The notes beneath the pieces are model-generated. The model had not been told where the DNA came from, did not search any database, and was given only the letters and a program-made list of their open reading frames with translations. The position numbers were made by a program, and so were the translations under genes. Positions 1 to 7,440 of a DNA stretch of 33,058 nt are shown in pieces. The stretch's first letter is position 1; each line of letters opens with the position of its first letter. Source of the stretch: Alphaproteobacteria bacterium. Lineage in GTDB: Bacteria > Pseudomonadota > Alphaproteobacteria > Caulobacterales > Caulobacteraceae. The stretch covers positions 1 to 33,058 of the forward strand of contig JAHKAM010000004.1 of NCBI GenBank assembly GCA_018826515.1. The letters run 5' to 3'.

Positions 1-647
<647 letters not shown>

Positions 648-650
648 TCC

Positions 651-926
651 ATGGCCGGCAAGCTCAGCTTCTCGCTGGTGTCGCCTGAACGCGAGGTCTT
701 TTCGGGCCTCGTGGATCAGGTGGATGCGCCCGGCGTCGAAGGCGATTTCGGCGTCCTGGCCGATCACGCGCCCTTCATGACCGCCCTGCGCGAGGGCGTG
801 GTCACGGTCATGGACGGCGGTTCGCGCCGCCAGTTCGAGGTCCACGGCGGCTTCGCCGACGTGACCCCGGCCGGCCTGACCATCCTGGCCGAACAGGCCT
901 CGGAAGTGGCGGCGGTCGCGGCCTGA
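651..926 (+). CDS. atpC: F0F1 ATP synthase subunit epsilon, short form without the C-terminal helical domain
   Basis: Epsilon is part of the F1 central stalk. The 91-residue product opens with KLSFSLVSPEREVFSGLVDQVDAPGVEGDFGV in pieces typical of the epsilon N-terminal beta-sandwich, and continues through HAPFMTALREG and HGGFADVTPAGLTILAEQA. It ends right after the sandwich. The two-helix C-terminal domain that inhibits ATP hydrolysis in the roughly 135-residue E. coli-type protein is absent. There is no frameshift visible: the stop is followed at once by hairpins, so the short form looks native. In alphaproteobacteria the separate zeta subunit is known to take over inhibition; zeta is not in this window. 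Start is the ATG 3 bases after the atpD stop. Confidence 0.95.
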   Translation: MAGKLSFSLVSPEREVFSGLVDQVDAPGVEGDFGVLADHAPFMTALREGVVTVMDGGSRRQFEVHGGFADVTPAGLTILAEQASEVAAVAA

Positions 927-937
927 TACCTTGTCAT

Positions 938-965
938 CCCCGAAGCCGCATCGCGGCTATCGGGG
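938..965. repeat. Perfect-arm palindrome downstream of atpC (REP-like hairpin)
   Basis: A 12-bp stem (arms 938-949 and 953-965, with one bulged A at 959) surrounds a three-base loop. There is no T tract on either side, so it is not a standard intrinsic terminator. It may be a dispersed palindrome or protect the atp mRNA 3' end. Only one copy was noticed in this window. Confidence 0.55.
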
Positions 966-988
966 ACGGTGACGCCAAAAGATGCTCT

Positions 989-1020
989 CTCCCGGAAGGT
1001 GCGCAGCGCCTGTCCGGGAG
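989..1020. repeat. Second palindrome in the atpC-gdx gap
   Basis: Arms 989-1002 and 1006-1020 pair over 14 bp with a three-base loop, one G:T pair and one bulged G at 1012. No T run follows. It lies between the first hairpin (938-965) and the clear terminator at 1040, so the atp transcript ends in three consecutive hairpins. Confidence 0.5.
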
Positions 1021-1039
1021 CAGGGTTGAAGCCACCCGG

Positions 1040-1082
1040 ATCCCGGTTCAGCTCTCCGAGCTGCCCGGGATTTCTCTTTTTT
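1040..1082 (+). terminator. Intrinsic terminator of the atp operon
   Basis: A 7-bp outer stem (1040-1046 with 1065-1071) and a 6-bp inner stem (1049-1054 with 1058-1063) close on a three-base loop. They are followed by a T-rich tail ending in six T residues (1077-1082). This is the strongest terminator signal after atpC. Confidence 0.85.
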
Positions 1083-1181
1083 GAAGCGCGCCCCGTCCCG
1101 GCTCTCCGCGTCGCTTCGGCCGGGCTGACAAGGTCGCGGAACTTGACCTGCCGCCCCGACGCCCTAGATAGCCCCTGCAGA

Positions 1182-1258
1182 CGAGGCCACGTCCTCGCCC
1201 CGGCGATCCATGATCGCGGGCAAAGTCCGGGACGGCCCGGCCCTTTGCACGGAGGGCC
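1182..1258 (+). promoter_or_regulatory. Structured 5' leader of gdx with a ribosome-site-sequestering hairpin (possible guanidine-type switch)
   Basis: Three potential hairpins precede the exporter gene. One has arms 1183-1187 and 1193-1197. A second, 1203-1217, is a perfect 6-bp stem. The third, 1221-1247, has a 5-bp CCGGG/CCCGG stem capped by the tetraloop ACGG and is extended by CAAAG/CTTTG. The 3' arm of the third shares bases 1239-1244 with an alternative 6-bp stem pairing 1239-1244 with 1253-1258, which would bury the GGAGG ribosome site at 1251-1255. That is the logic of a translational switch. ACGR tetraloops are the hallmark of guanidine-II riboswitches, which often precede sugE/gdx. 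However, that class has two ACGR loops and only one is seen here, so the class assignment is tentative. Confidence 0.4.
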
Positions 1259-1264
1259 GCATCC

Positions 1265-1585
1265 ATGGCCTGGACCTACCTCATCATCGCCGGCCTGCTC
1301 GAGATCGTGTGGGCCTATTTCATGAAACAGTCGGACGGGTTCACCCGCCTGTGGCCCAGCGTGGCGACCCTGGCCTTCATGGGCGCCAGTTTCGGCCTGC
1401 TGGCCCTGGCCATGAAGTCCCTGCCCATGGGCTCGGCCTATATGGTCTGGACCGGCATCGGCGCGGTCGGGGCCTTCATCATCGGCGTGGTCGTGCTGCA
1501 GGAGCATCTCAGCCTGCTGCGGGTCATCGCGGCGCTGCTGATCGTCGGCGGCATCGTGCTGATGCGGCTGGCTCCGGCGCAATAG
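1265..1585 (+). CDS. gdx: SMR-family guanidinium exporter (Gdx/SugE)
   Basis: A 106-residue, four-helix small multidrug resistance protein. It carries the SugE/Gdx pattern rather than the EmrE pattern: GLLEIVWA with the essential membrane glutamate at residue 13, MKSLPMGSAYMVWTGIGAVGAF in the third helix region, and VVLQEHLSLLR before the last helix. Family members act as dimers that export guanidinium in exchange for protons at the inner membrane. The ATG is preceded by GGAGG at 1251-1255 with a 9-base spacing. The leader is highly structured, which fits ligand-controlled translation. Some SugE-subtype proteins export other small cations, so guanidinium is inferred from subfamily. Confidence 0.9.
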   Translation: MAWTYLIIAGLLEIVWAYFMKQSDGFTRLWPSVATLAFMGASFGLLALAMKSLPMGSAYMVWTGIGAVGAFIIGVVVLQEHLSLLRVIAALLIVGGIVLMRLAPAQ

Positions 1586-1603
1586 CAGCGCTAGCCTCGC
1601 CGC

Positions 1604-1846
1604 ATGCTCGAGCTGCGCCCCAACTGCGAATGCTGCGACCGCGACCTGCCGTTCGACAGCGCCGAGGCCCGCATCTGCACCTTTGAATGCACCTTCTGCG
1701 CCGTTTGCGTGGACGGTGTGCTGAAGGGCGTCTGCCCCAACTGCGGCGGCGGCTTCGTCGCCCGGCCGATCCGGCCGGCGCAGCTGATGGCGAAATACCC
1801 GGCGTCGACGAAACGGGTGCTCAGGCCGGACGGCTGCGCCGTCTAG
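1604..1846 (+). CDS. DUF1272 small cysteine-rich protein
   Basis: An 80-residue protein beginning MLELRPNCECCDRDLPF and rich in paired cysteines: CECC, then CTFECTFCAVC, then CPNCGGG. This is the signature of the DUF1272 family. The cysteine pairs suggest one or two structural zinc sites, which is an inference; no function is established. The gene starts 18 bases after gdx and may be co-transcribed with it. No clear ribosome site was seen. Its stop codon overlaps the stop of convergent rppH by 3 bases within a shared CTAG. Confidence 0.85.
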   Translation: MLELRPNCECCDRDLPFDSAEARICTFECTFCAVCVDGVLKGVCPNCGGGFVARPIRPAQLMAKYPASTKRVLRPDGCAV

Positions 1847-2316
1847 ACCACGAGCGGGGCGAAGACCGCCACGACCTGTTCGTAGCAGGCCCGCTTGAAC
1901 GGCACGATCAGGTCCGGGGCCTCCGCCAGCGCGCCCCAGCGCCAGGCGTCGAACTCGATTTCGCCGTGGGCCTCCAGGTCGATCTCGGACTCGGCGCCGG
2001 TGAAGCGGAAGGCGAACCACTGCTGCTTCTGGCCGGCCCAGCCCCGCGCCTGTTTCGACCCGCCGTAATCGGCGGGAAATTCGTAGGCGATCCATGCCTC
2101 GGTGCGGGCGATCAGCTCGGCCGAGGTCACCCCGGTCTCCTCGAACAGTTCGCGACGGGCGGCGGCCTCGAGGTCCTCGCCGTCATCGACCCCGCCCTGC
2201 GGGAACTGCCAATTGTGCGGCCCCCCGGTCCCGGCGCGACGCCCGTACCAGACGCGCCCGTCCGGATGGAACAGGACGACGCCAACATTGGGGCGGTAGC
2301 GGGAGAGGTCGGTCAT
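1843..2316 (-). CDS. rppH: RNA pyrophosphohydrolase (Nudix)
   Basis: A 157-residue Nudix hydrolase. It starts MTDLSRYRPNVGVVLFHPDG and carries NWQFPQGGVDDGED at residues 35-48, as in RppH. The Nudix box spans residues 41-63 with the REL..EETG core (R55, E59, E60). RppH removes pyrophosphate from 5'-triphosphorylated mRNA ends and so triggers RNase E decay; alphaproteobacterial members have also been annotated as dinucleoside polyphosphate hydrolases. It is the last gene of the minus-strand chain, and an inverted heptad array separates it from the upstream yibQ-like gene. It converges on the DUF1272 gene with overlapping stops. Confidence 0.93.
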   Translation of the reverse strand: MTDLSRYRPNVGVVLFHPDGRVWYGRRAGTGGPHNWQFPQGGVDDGEDLEAAARRELFEETGVTSAELIARTEAWIAYEFPADYGGSKQARGWAGQKQQWFAFRFTGAESEIDLEAHGEIEFDAWRWGALAEAPDLIVPFKRACYEQVVAVFAPLVV

Positions 2317-2319
2317 GGA

Positions 2320-2410
2320 AGGGCTTGGGTCGTTGGAATTACGAAGTAGGGGGCTTCTAGCAGGTCGCCGGGCGACGACCCTACTGCCGAATTCCTACGA
2401 CCTAAGCCCT
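2320..2410. repeat. Inverted heptad-repeat array E1 (between yibQ-like gene and rppH)
   Basis: Left arm 2320-2351 and right arm 2379-2410 are 32-base imperfect inverted copies (about 26 of 32 positions pair). Both arms break into 7-base units of the form RGGNNTT/RGGNNGT, such as AGGGCTT, AGGTCGT and AGGAATT. The centre (2363-2375) is itself palindromic. The element fills the gap between the two genes and overlaps the upstream stop codon by one base. Compare the arrays at 5242-5386 and 11811-11928. Confidence 0.8.
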
Positions 2411-3609
2411 CATCGTCCGGGCCGCTGCGTCATCGCCGACGCCGGCGCCAGCTGCAGGCCGCGGGCGTCCAGCTCGGCCGTCCAGCGCGCCACGGCCTCG
2501 ACCGTGACGGGATAGCTGAAGCCCGTCCCGAGCGCCTGGCCCTGGCCCTTGGCGAGGGCCTCCAGGGCGTTCAGCTGGGCGACGATGGCGGTGGGGTTCT
2601 GTTGCTCGTCGATGATGCGGTTGGCGCTGGCGCGGGCCCAGGCGCCGGGGCGGCGGCTCATCGAGCCGTCGTCGAGGAAGGCCACGCCGCGCTGGCGCAG
2701 GATGCCCATGAAGGCGGTCATGCCCGCGTCCGAGGTCGCGAACCGGTCGCCCATATAGTTGGTGACCCCGAAATAGCCGGTCGCCCGTCCCAGCAGCCAG
2801 TTCATCCGCGCCTGGATGTCGGCCGGCTGGCCCGAGGCCAGCAGGGTGTGGGGCCCGGGGTCGTTGTCGGGATAGCCGGTGGGCTCCATCGGCATTTCCA
2901 GCATCACCTCATGGCCCTGCGCCCGGGCCAGGTCGATCCAGCCCTGCAGGCCCTCGGCATAGGGCACGAAGCTCAGGGTCACCTCGGGGGGCAGGCGTTC
3001 GATAGCGGCGCGGGTGGTGACGGCGTTGAGACCGAGGCCGCCGACGATGAGGGCGACGCGCGGGCGTCCGTTGGAGCGGAACGGCCGGGCATAGGCCTGG
3101 GCCGGCACGCGGCCGTCGGACGCGATGGTCGGCAGGGGGCCGTTGGGGCCGGGCTGGCTCAGCCCCGCGATGGGGGCGGCGGGCAGGGGGCTGGCGGCGA
3201 CGCGCGGGGCGGTCACCGGGGCGCCATTGCCGGACACGGTGGCGCCGTTGGGCAGGGTGATTACAGCCTCGCCGCCGAGGGTCGGATCCACCGTTCCGCC
3301 GTCGGCGGCCAGGTCCTGCCACGAGCCGTAGGCGCCCATGGAGAAGGCTTCCAGACCGGTCGGCGCCGGCGGCGCGACGGCGGCCTCGCGCTTCAGGGCG
3401 GCGCGGGCCGAGGGAGCCCCGGCGCGGGGGTCGCCCAGCACGGTGATGAACAGGGCGGCGGCGGCGAGCAGGAGCAGACCCGCGCCCGCGACGGCGACGG
3501 GCGGCTTCTTCAGGATGCGGCCGACGGGGGCGAGGTTCTCGCGCAACGAGCGGCGCGCCGGCGGCGCTCCGGCGGTGGTGGCGAGGACGGACTGGCGCTT
3601 GGCGAACAT
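2410..3609 (-). CDS. Divergent polysaccharide deacetylase family protein (YibQ-like)
   Basis: About 399 residues from the ATG at 3609. The order is a short basic cytoplasmic head, one membrane helix (PPVAVAGAGLLLLAAAALF), a low-complexity Ala/Pro/Gly linker, then a C-terminal domain. That domain contains RPRVALIVGGLGLN, LSFVPYAEGL, GHEVMLEMPMEPTGYP, GYFGVTNYMGDRF and FLDDGSM, characteristic of the divergent polysaccharide deacetylase family (DUF610). A metal-dependent deacetylase role on envelope polysaccharide is predicted from family only. The same frame reaches a GTG at 3666, but that extension crosses a 6-bp hairpin (3637-3651) and has no ribosome site, so the ATG is preferred; this is not certain. 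It lies downstream of ctpA and envC-like genes, suggesting cell-wall work. Confidence 0.8.
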   Translation of the reverse strand: MFAKRQSVLATTAGAPPARRSLRENLAPVGRILKKPPVAVAGAGLLLLAAAALFITVLGDPRAGAPSARAALKREAAVAPPAPTGLEAFSMGAYGSWQDLAADGGTVDPTLGGEAVITLPNGATVSGNGAPVTAPRVAASPLPAAPIAGLSQPGPNGPLPTIASDGRVPAQAYARPFRSNGRPRVALIVGGLGLNAVTTRAAIERLPPEVTLSFVPYAEGLQGWIDLARAQGHEVMLEMPMEPTGYPDNDPGPHTLLASGQPADIQARMNWLLGRATGYFGVTNYMGDRFATSDAGMTAFMGILRQRGVAFLDDGSMSRRPGAWARASANRIIDEQQNPTAIVAQLNALEALAKGQGQALGTGFSYPVTVEAVARWTAELDARGLQLAPASAMTQRPGR

Positions 3610-3680
3610 GGGCAGGACTGGACGCTCGAACGGGGGGTCCGCGAAGCGGACTCCTTCAAGGCTCACAGTGGCTTGCGTCG

Positions 3681-3708
3681 GTTAAGAAAGCCTAACGCGC
3701 CGTTAGGC
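3681..3708 (-). terminator. Probable intrinsic terminator after ctpA
   Basis: A perfect 8-bp stem (3690-3697 with 3701-3708) with a three-base loop is followed, on the minus strand, by CTTTCTTAAC. It sits between the ctpA stop and the yibQ-like gene. The T tail is short, so termination may be partial. Confidence 0.5.
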
Positions 3709-3727
3709 ATGCCCCGTCCGTGCCCCG

Positions 3728-5098
3728 TCAGTTCTCCGGCGCGTCGTCCGCCCCGGTCGCCGCGAGGACCGTGCCCGGCGGGGTGACGATGATCCCCTCG
3801 GGCGCGGCGGCCAGCTGGGCCAGGCTCCCGCCGGCGCGGAGCACGTCGAAGGCCCGCTCCAGCTGGTAGTCCTTCTCCGCGTCATAGTCCTCGCCGGGCG
3901 CTTCCTGGGGCGTGTGCGGCCCCTTGCGCTCGGCCCCGATGGAGGAGTCCAGGGCCGTGGCGTAGGCGGCCTCGGAATAGATGAAGTTCGACCGCGACAC
4001 GATCCGCGCCTCGGCCAGCGACCGGGACACTTCCAGATCGGGTTCGATGCCGATCTTCTGGATCGAGGCCCCGGACGGCGTGTAGTAGCGCGCCGTGGTG
4101 ATCGACAGGGCGCCGTCGGCGCCGCCGCGCAGCGGGATGACGGTCTGGACCGACCCCTTGCCGAAGCTGGTCAGGCCGACGATCGTCGCCCGCTGGTGAT
4201 CCTTCAGGGCGCCGGCCACGATCTCCGAGGCCGAGGCCGAGCCGTAGTTGATCAGCACCACCACCGGCAGGCCGCCGGTCAGGTCGCCCGGCAGGGCGCC
4301 GTAGCGCTGGATCTGGTCGGCCTTGCGCCCACGCTGGCTGACGATCTCGCCACGCTCGAGGAAGGCGTCCGACACGGCGATGGCCGCGTCCAGCAGGCCG
4401 CCGCCGTTGTTGCGCAGGTCCAGCACATAGCCCTTGATGCCGGGGTTCTCGGCCCTCAGCCGGGTGATGGTCTCGTCCAGTTCGCGGCCGGTGTTCTCGT
4501 TGAAGGTCGAGACGCGCAGATAGGCGAAGTCGCCCTCGATCCGGCCCGTGACGGATTCGATCTTGATCACCTCACGGGTCAGGGTGACCTCGCGCGGTTC
4601 CTCGCCGTCCCGCAGGAAGGTGACCTCGACCGAGGTGCCGACGGCCCCGCGCAGCTTTTCCGACACCTGGCTGACGGTCAGACCCGCGGCGCTCTGGCCG
4701 TCGATGGAGGAAATGACGTCGCCGGCGTTGACGCCGGCGCGGGCGGCGGGTCCGCCGTCCATGGGCGAGATCACCTTCACCAGCCCGCCCTCGGCCTGGA
4801 TGGTCAGGCCGACGCCCGAATAGGCGCCCGAGGTCCGCTCCTGCAGCTCATCGAAGCCGGCGGGCGGCAGATAGTTGGAATGGGGGTCGAGGGCCGACAT
4901 CATGCCCTGCAGCGCGGCCTCGATCAGCTTCTTGTCGTCGACCGGCACCACATAGGCCTGTTCGACGATGCCCAGCACGTCGCCGAACAGGGCGAGCATC
5001 CGGAACGCTTCGTTGCGCGGCGTCTGGCCCGAGGCCGACGCGGCGCCGAGTCCCACCAGGGTCACGGCGGCGGCGCCTACCAGCAGCAATTTACGCAT
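3728..5098 (-). CDS. ctpA: C-terminal processing peptidase, S41 family
   Basis: A 456-residue periplasmic serine protease. An N-terminal signal peptide (residues 1-24) is followed by a helical segment, a PDZ domain (about 92-175, with GVGLTI and GVNAGDVISSIDG), and the S41 core with LDLRNNGGG at 226-234. The Ser/Lys dyad is visible as S289 in GSASASEI and K314 in SFGKGS, 25 residues apart as in CtpB and Prc. It probably trims envelope proteins or cell-wall enzymes. The upstream envC-like gene and the downstream yibQ-like gene form a recurrent alphaproteobacterial cell-wall set. The gap on its 5' side holds heptad array E2. Confidence 0.93.
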   Translation of the reverse strand: MRKLLLVGAAAVTLVGLGAASASGQTPRNEAFRMLALFGDVLGIVEQAYVVPVDDKKLIEAALQGMMSALDPHSNYLPPAGFDELQERTSGAYSGVGLTIQAEGGLVKVISPMDGGPAARAGVNAGDVISSIDGQSAAGLTVSQVSEKLRGAVGTSVEVTFLRDGEEPREVTLTREVIKIESVTGRIEGDFAYLRVSTFNENTGRELDETITRLRAENPGIKGYVLDLRNNGGGLLDAAIAVSDAFLERGEIVSQRGRKADQIQRYGALPGDLTGGLPVVVLINYGSASASEIVAGALKDHQRATIVGLTSFGKGSVQTVIPLRGGADGALSITTARYYTPSGASIQKIGIEPDLEVSRSLAEARIVSRSNFIYSEAAYATALDSSIGAERKGPHTPQEAPGEDYDAEKDYQLERAFDVLRAGGSLAQLAAAPEGIIVTPPGTVLAATGADDAPEN

Positions 5099-5241
5099 CG
5101 GGTCTCTTTCAGCGAAACGGGAAGACGGTTCGGTCTAGTCAGTTACGGGCCGACCGGCGACGAAATCGTGGCCGATCGGCGGTTCCCGGATAAAATCAGC
5201 GTCATCGCGGGTTGGGAAGCGGTTTCGCGGAAGGGGTGATC

Positions 5242-5386
5242 GGTGGCTGGTGGTTGGTGGTTAGTGGTTAGTGGTTGGCCGCCGATGTTGCACGATCGCG
5301 GCCCGCGCCGCCCTTCCGCTATCAGGGAAGCTGCAATCACTAACCACTAACCACTAACCACTAACCCCTCGCCCCTCACCCCTCAC
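5242..5386. repeat. Inverted heptad-repeat array E2 (between envC-like gene and ctpA)
   Basis: The left arm (5242-5278) is five tandem 7-base units on the plus strand, drifting from GGTGGCT and GGTGGTT to AGTGGTT. The right arm (5338-5386) is four exact copies of CACTAAC followed by CCCTCGC and two CCCTCAC units. A 20-base exact match is inverted between the arms (5257-5276 against the CACTAAC block). The central ~58 bases contain two small hairpins. The last unit overlaps the envC-like stop codon (5383-5385). On the minus-strand transcript the arms could fold into a long hairpin between the two reading frames. Confidence 0.85.
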
Positions 5387-6459
5387 CTGAGCCACGGCGC
5401 CGGATCGATCGGGCGCTCGTCGCGACGCAGTTCGAAGGCCGTCTCGCCCTCCTCGCCGGCGCGGCCGAGGGACTGGCCGTCAGAGACCGCGGCGCCCGCC
5501 TCGACCGAGACCTCGTCCAGCCCGGAGATCACCGCGCGCCAGCCGGGCCCCAGATCGAGGATCACCACCTGCCCCCAGCCGCTCAACGGGCCGGCGAAGG
5601 CCACGCGTCCGGCCGCCGGGGCGCGGACCTCGGCGCCGTCGGCGCGCCAGCTCCAGCCGGTCGATCCCTGGCCGAAACGCCGCGACGGGACGCCCTCGAC
5701 CGGGGCGGTCAGCTGACTGCGGCCGGCGGGCAGGCGCGCCGCGGCCGGCTCGGTCTCGGCCCCGACGGGCGGAATGGGCGCGCCCAGCGACTGCAGCCGC
5801 GCCTCCAGCACCCGGGTGGCGCGTTCGGCGCCCGCGGCCTCGGCGCGCAGCACGGCCTGCAGCGCCGTCCGGCGCGCGGTGAGGGCTTCGAGTTCGGCGC
5901 GACGGTCGCCCCGGGCGCTTTCGGTGGTGAACAGCCGTTCGCTGTTGAGGGCGCTGAGGCGGCGCACGCGCGCCACCTCGGCCTGGCGGTCGACAAGCCC
6001 CTGCGCCTGGTCCTGCAAGGCCGGAGCCATGGCCCGCATCAGTATGGCGGCCCGCACCGTGTCCACGGCCTTGTCGGCGGGGATCAGCAGCGGCGGCGGC
6101 GGACGGCGGCTCATCATCTGCAGGGCGGACAGAAGCCGGCCCTGACGGCCCCGCGCCCGCGACAACCGGGCGACCAGCGCCGCCTCGCGCGCGCTCAGCT
6201 CGCGCAGGCGCGCCCGCTGGCCGGCGATGACGGCGTCATCCTGGCCGACGGTCGCGCGCAGCTCGCTCAGCTGTCGCTCCAGCGTGGCGATTTCGCGCGC
6301 GGCCTCGGCCGCTTCCTGTCTCAGCCGCAGGGCGCGGGCGCGTTCGTCGCGAAACTCGGCCTGCAGTCGCTTGACCTCGCCCGTCGGCGTCTGGCGCGCG
6401 ATCGCCGCCACAGGCAGGGCGATCAGGCTCAGACACAGGATCAGGACAGGCGCACGCAT
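5383..6459 (-). CDS. Murein hydrolase activator, EnvC-like (coiled coil plus degenerate LytM domain)
   Basis: About 358 residues from the ATG at 6459. A signal peptide (about 1-21) is followed by a long coiled coil (about 25-225) rich in Glu, Arg, Ala and Leu with little Pro. A C-terminal LytM/M23 fold follows: PVEGVPSRRFGQG, APAAGRVAFAGPLSGWGQVVILDLG, GQSLGRAGE, FELRRDERPIDPAPWL. The zinc-ligand histidines of active M23 peptidases are missing, as in EnvC, which activates amidases rather than cutting peptidoglycan itself. The start overlaps the rlmH stop as TGATG; a TTG one codon upstream is less likely. Together with ctpA downstream it suggests a role in septal wall splitting. Confidence 0.88.
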   Translation of the reverse strand: MRAPVLILCLSLIALPVAAIARQTPTGEVKRLQAEFRDERARALRLRQEAAEAAREIATLERQLSELRATVGQDDAVIAGQRARLRELSAREAALVARLSRARGRQGRLLSALQMMSRRPPPPLLIPADKAVDTVRAAILMRAMAPALQDQAQGLVDRQAEVARVRRLSALNSERLFTTESARGDRRAELEALTARRTALQAVLRAEAAGAERATRVLEARLQSLGAPIPPVGAETEPAAARLPAGRSQLTAPVEGVPSRRFGQGSTGWSWRADGAEVRAPAAGRVAFAGPLSGWGQVVILDLGPGWRAVISGLDEVSVEAGAAVSDGQSLGRAGEEGETAFELRRDERPIDPAPWLR

Positions 6460-6923
6460 CAATCGCGATGATAGGGCGATCCGGCCAGGATGGTCACGGC
6501 GCGATACAGCTGTTCCGCCAGCATGGCCCGCGCCAGCGCATGCGGCCAGGTCTGGGGCCCGAAGGCGAGGGTCGATCCGGCCGCGGCGCGCACGCTCTCG
6601 TCCAGTCCGTCAGCCCCGCCGATGGCGAAGACCAGCCGCCGCTCTCCACGGTCGCGCAGCAGGGCGATGTGATCCGCGAAGGCGCGGCTGGAGAAGGTCT
6701 TGCCGCGCTCGTCGCAGGCGATCAGATGCGCGCCCTCGGCGGCCTTGAGGATCAGCTCGGCCTCCGGCGCCTTGCCCGGCTTGCGGGGTTCGAGATCGAC
6801 CAGTTCAAGCGGGCCGAGTCCGAGCGCGCGTCCGGCGAGGGTGGCGCGCTCGGCGTAGTCGGCGGCCAGCACGGCTTCAGGGCCTCGCCCCGGCTTGCCG
6901 ATGGCGATGACGGCCAGCTTCAT
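6459..6923 (-). CDS. rlmH: 23S rRNA pseudouridine-1915 N3-methyltransferase
   Basis: A 154-residue SPOUT methyltransferase. MKLAVIAIGK opens the protein, the SAM-binding knot carries LVFAIGGADGLD at residues 97-108, and it ends SPYHRD, the usual RlmH C-terminus. It methylates pseudouridine 1915 in helix 69 of 23S rRNA on 70S ribosomes. It follows rsfS by 15 bases and its stop overlaps the next gene by one base, so translation is probably coupled. Pairing of rsfS and rlmH is common across bacteria and supports both calls. Confidence 0.96.
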   Translation of the reverse strand: MKLAVIAIGKPGRGPEAVLAADYAERATLAGRALGLGPLELVDLEPRKPGKAPEAELILKAAEGAHLIACDERGKTFSSRAFADHIALLRDRGERRLVFAIGGADGLDESVRAAAGSTLAFGPQTWPHALARAMLAEQLYRAVTILAGSPYHRD

Positions 6924-6938
6924 CCAGGGATCAGGGGA

Positions 6939-7343
6939 TCAGGCGCGCGCGTCGACGCGGTGGCCGCTCTCGACCGACCAGATCTTCTCGATGTTGTAGA
7001 AGGCGCGCACTTCCGGACGGAACAGGTGGACGATGACGTCCCCTGCATCCAGCAGCACCCAGTCGCAGTGCGGCAGGCCCGAAACCTTGACCTTGCCGAG
7101 ACCCTGTTCCTTCAGCGCGCGCTGGAGGTGGTCGGCCAGGGCGCCGACGTGACGATGCGACCGCCCGGAGGCGATGATCATGGTGTCGGCCATCGGGCTT
7201 TTGCCCTTCAGGTCGATGAGGACGATGTCCTGGGCCTTGTCGTCGTCGAGACGCGACAGAATGGCCGTTTCCAGAGCGGTTGAGCCGACGGGAAGGGGAG
7301 CCTGCGGACCGTCTTCTGAACGGATGGGTTCGAATTCGTCCAT
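6939..7343 (-). CDS. rsfS: Ribosomal silencing factor RsfS
   Basis: A 134-residue protein of the RsfS/YbeB/Iojap family. It shows DDKAQDIVLIDLKGKSPMADTMIIASGRSHRHVGALADHL in consecutive segments and the conserved DWVLLDAGDVIVHLF motif near the C-terminus. It binds ribosomal protein uL14 and blocks subunit joining when nutrients are short. The N-terminal ~25 residues are a poorly conserved extension. The ATG at 7343 is preceded by a weak ribosome site only. It lies between nadD and rlmH, the usual order. Confidence 0.95.
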   Translation of the reverse strand: MDEFEPIRSEDGPQAPLPVGSTALETAILSRLDDDKAQDIVLIDLKGKSPMADTMIIASGRSHRHVGALADHLQRALKEQGLGKVKVSGLPHCDWVLLDAGDVIVHLFRPEVRAFYNIEKIWSVESGHRVDARA

Positions 7344-7440
7344 CTCGTGCGCCGCGTTGGAAACGGCGATGTCTTGCGCGTCGTGCGCGGGCGAGGGGGT
7401 CAGCGGAGGGCTCCGGGGAGGTTACTAAAGCGGAAGCCTA

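Noticed and set aside
1171..1200. Guanidine-III riboswitch resemblance (GACGAGG near 1180)
   Set aside because: Only a short word is shared. The pseudoknot-forming CCGG blocks and spacing of that class are not present.
7344..7440. Possible small gene between nadD and rsfS
   Set aside because: No short frame with a ribosome site or recognisable product was found in the 97 bases.
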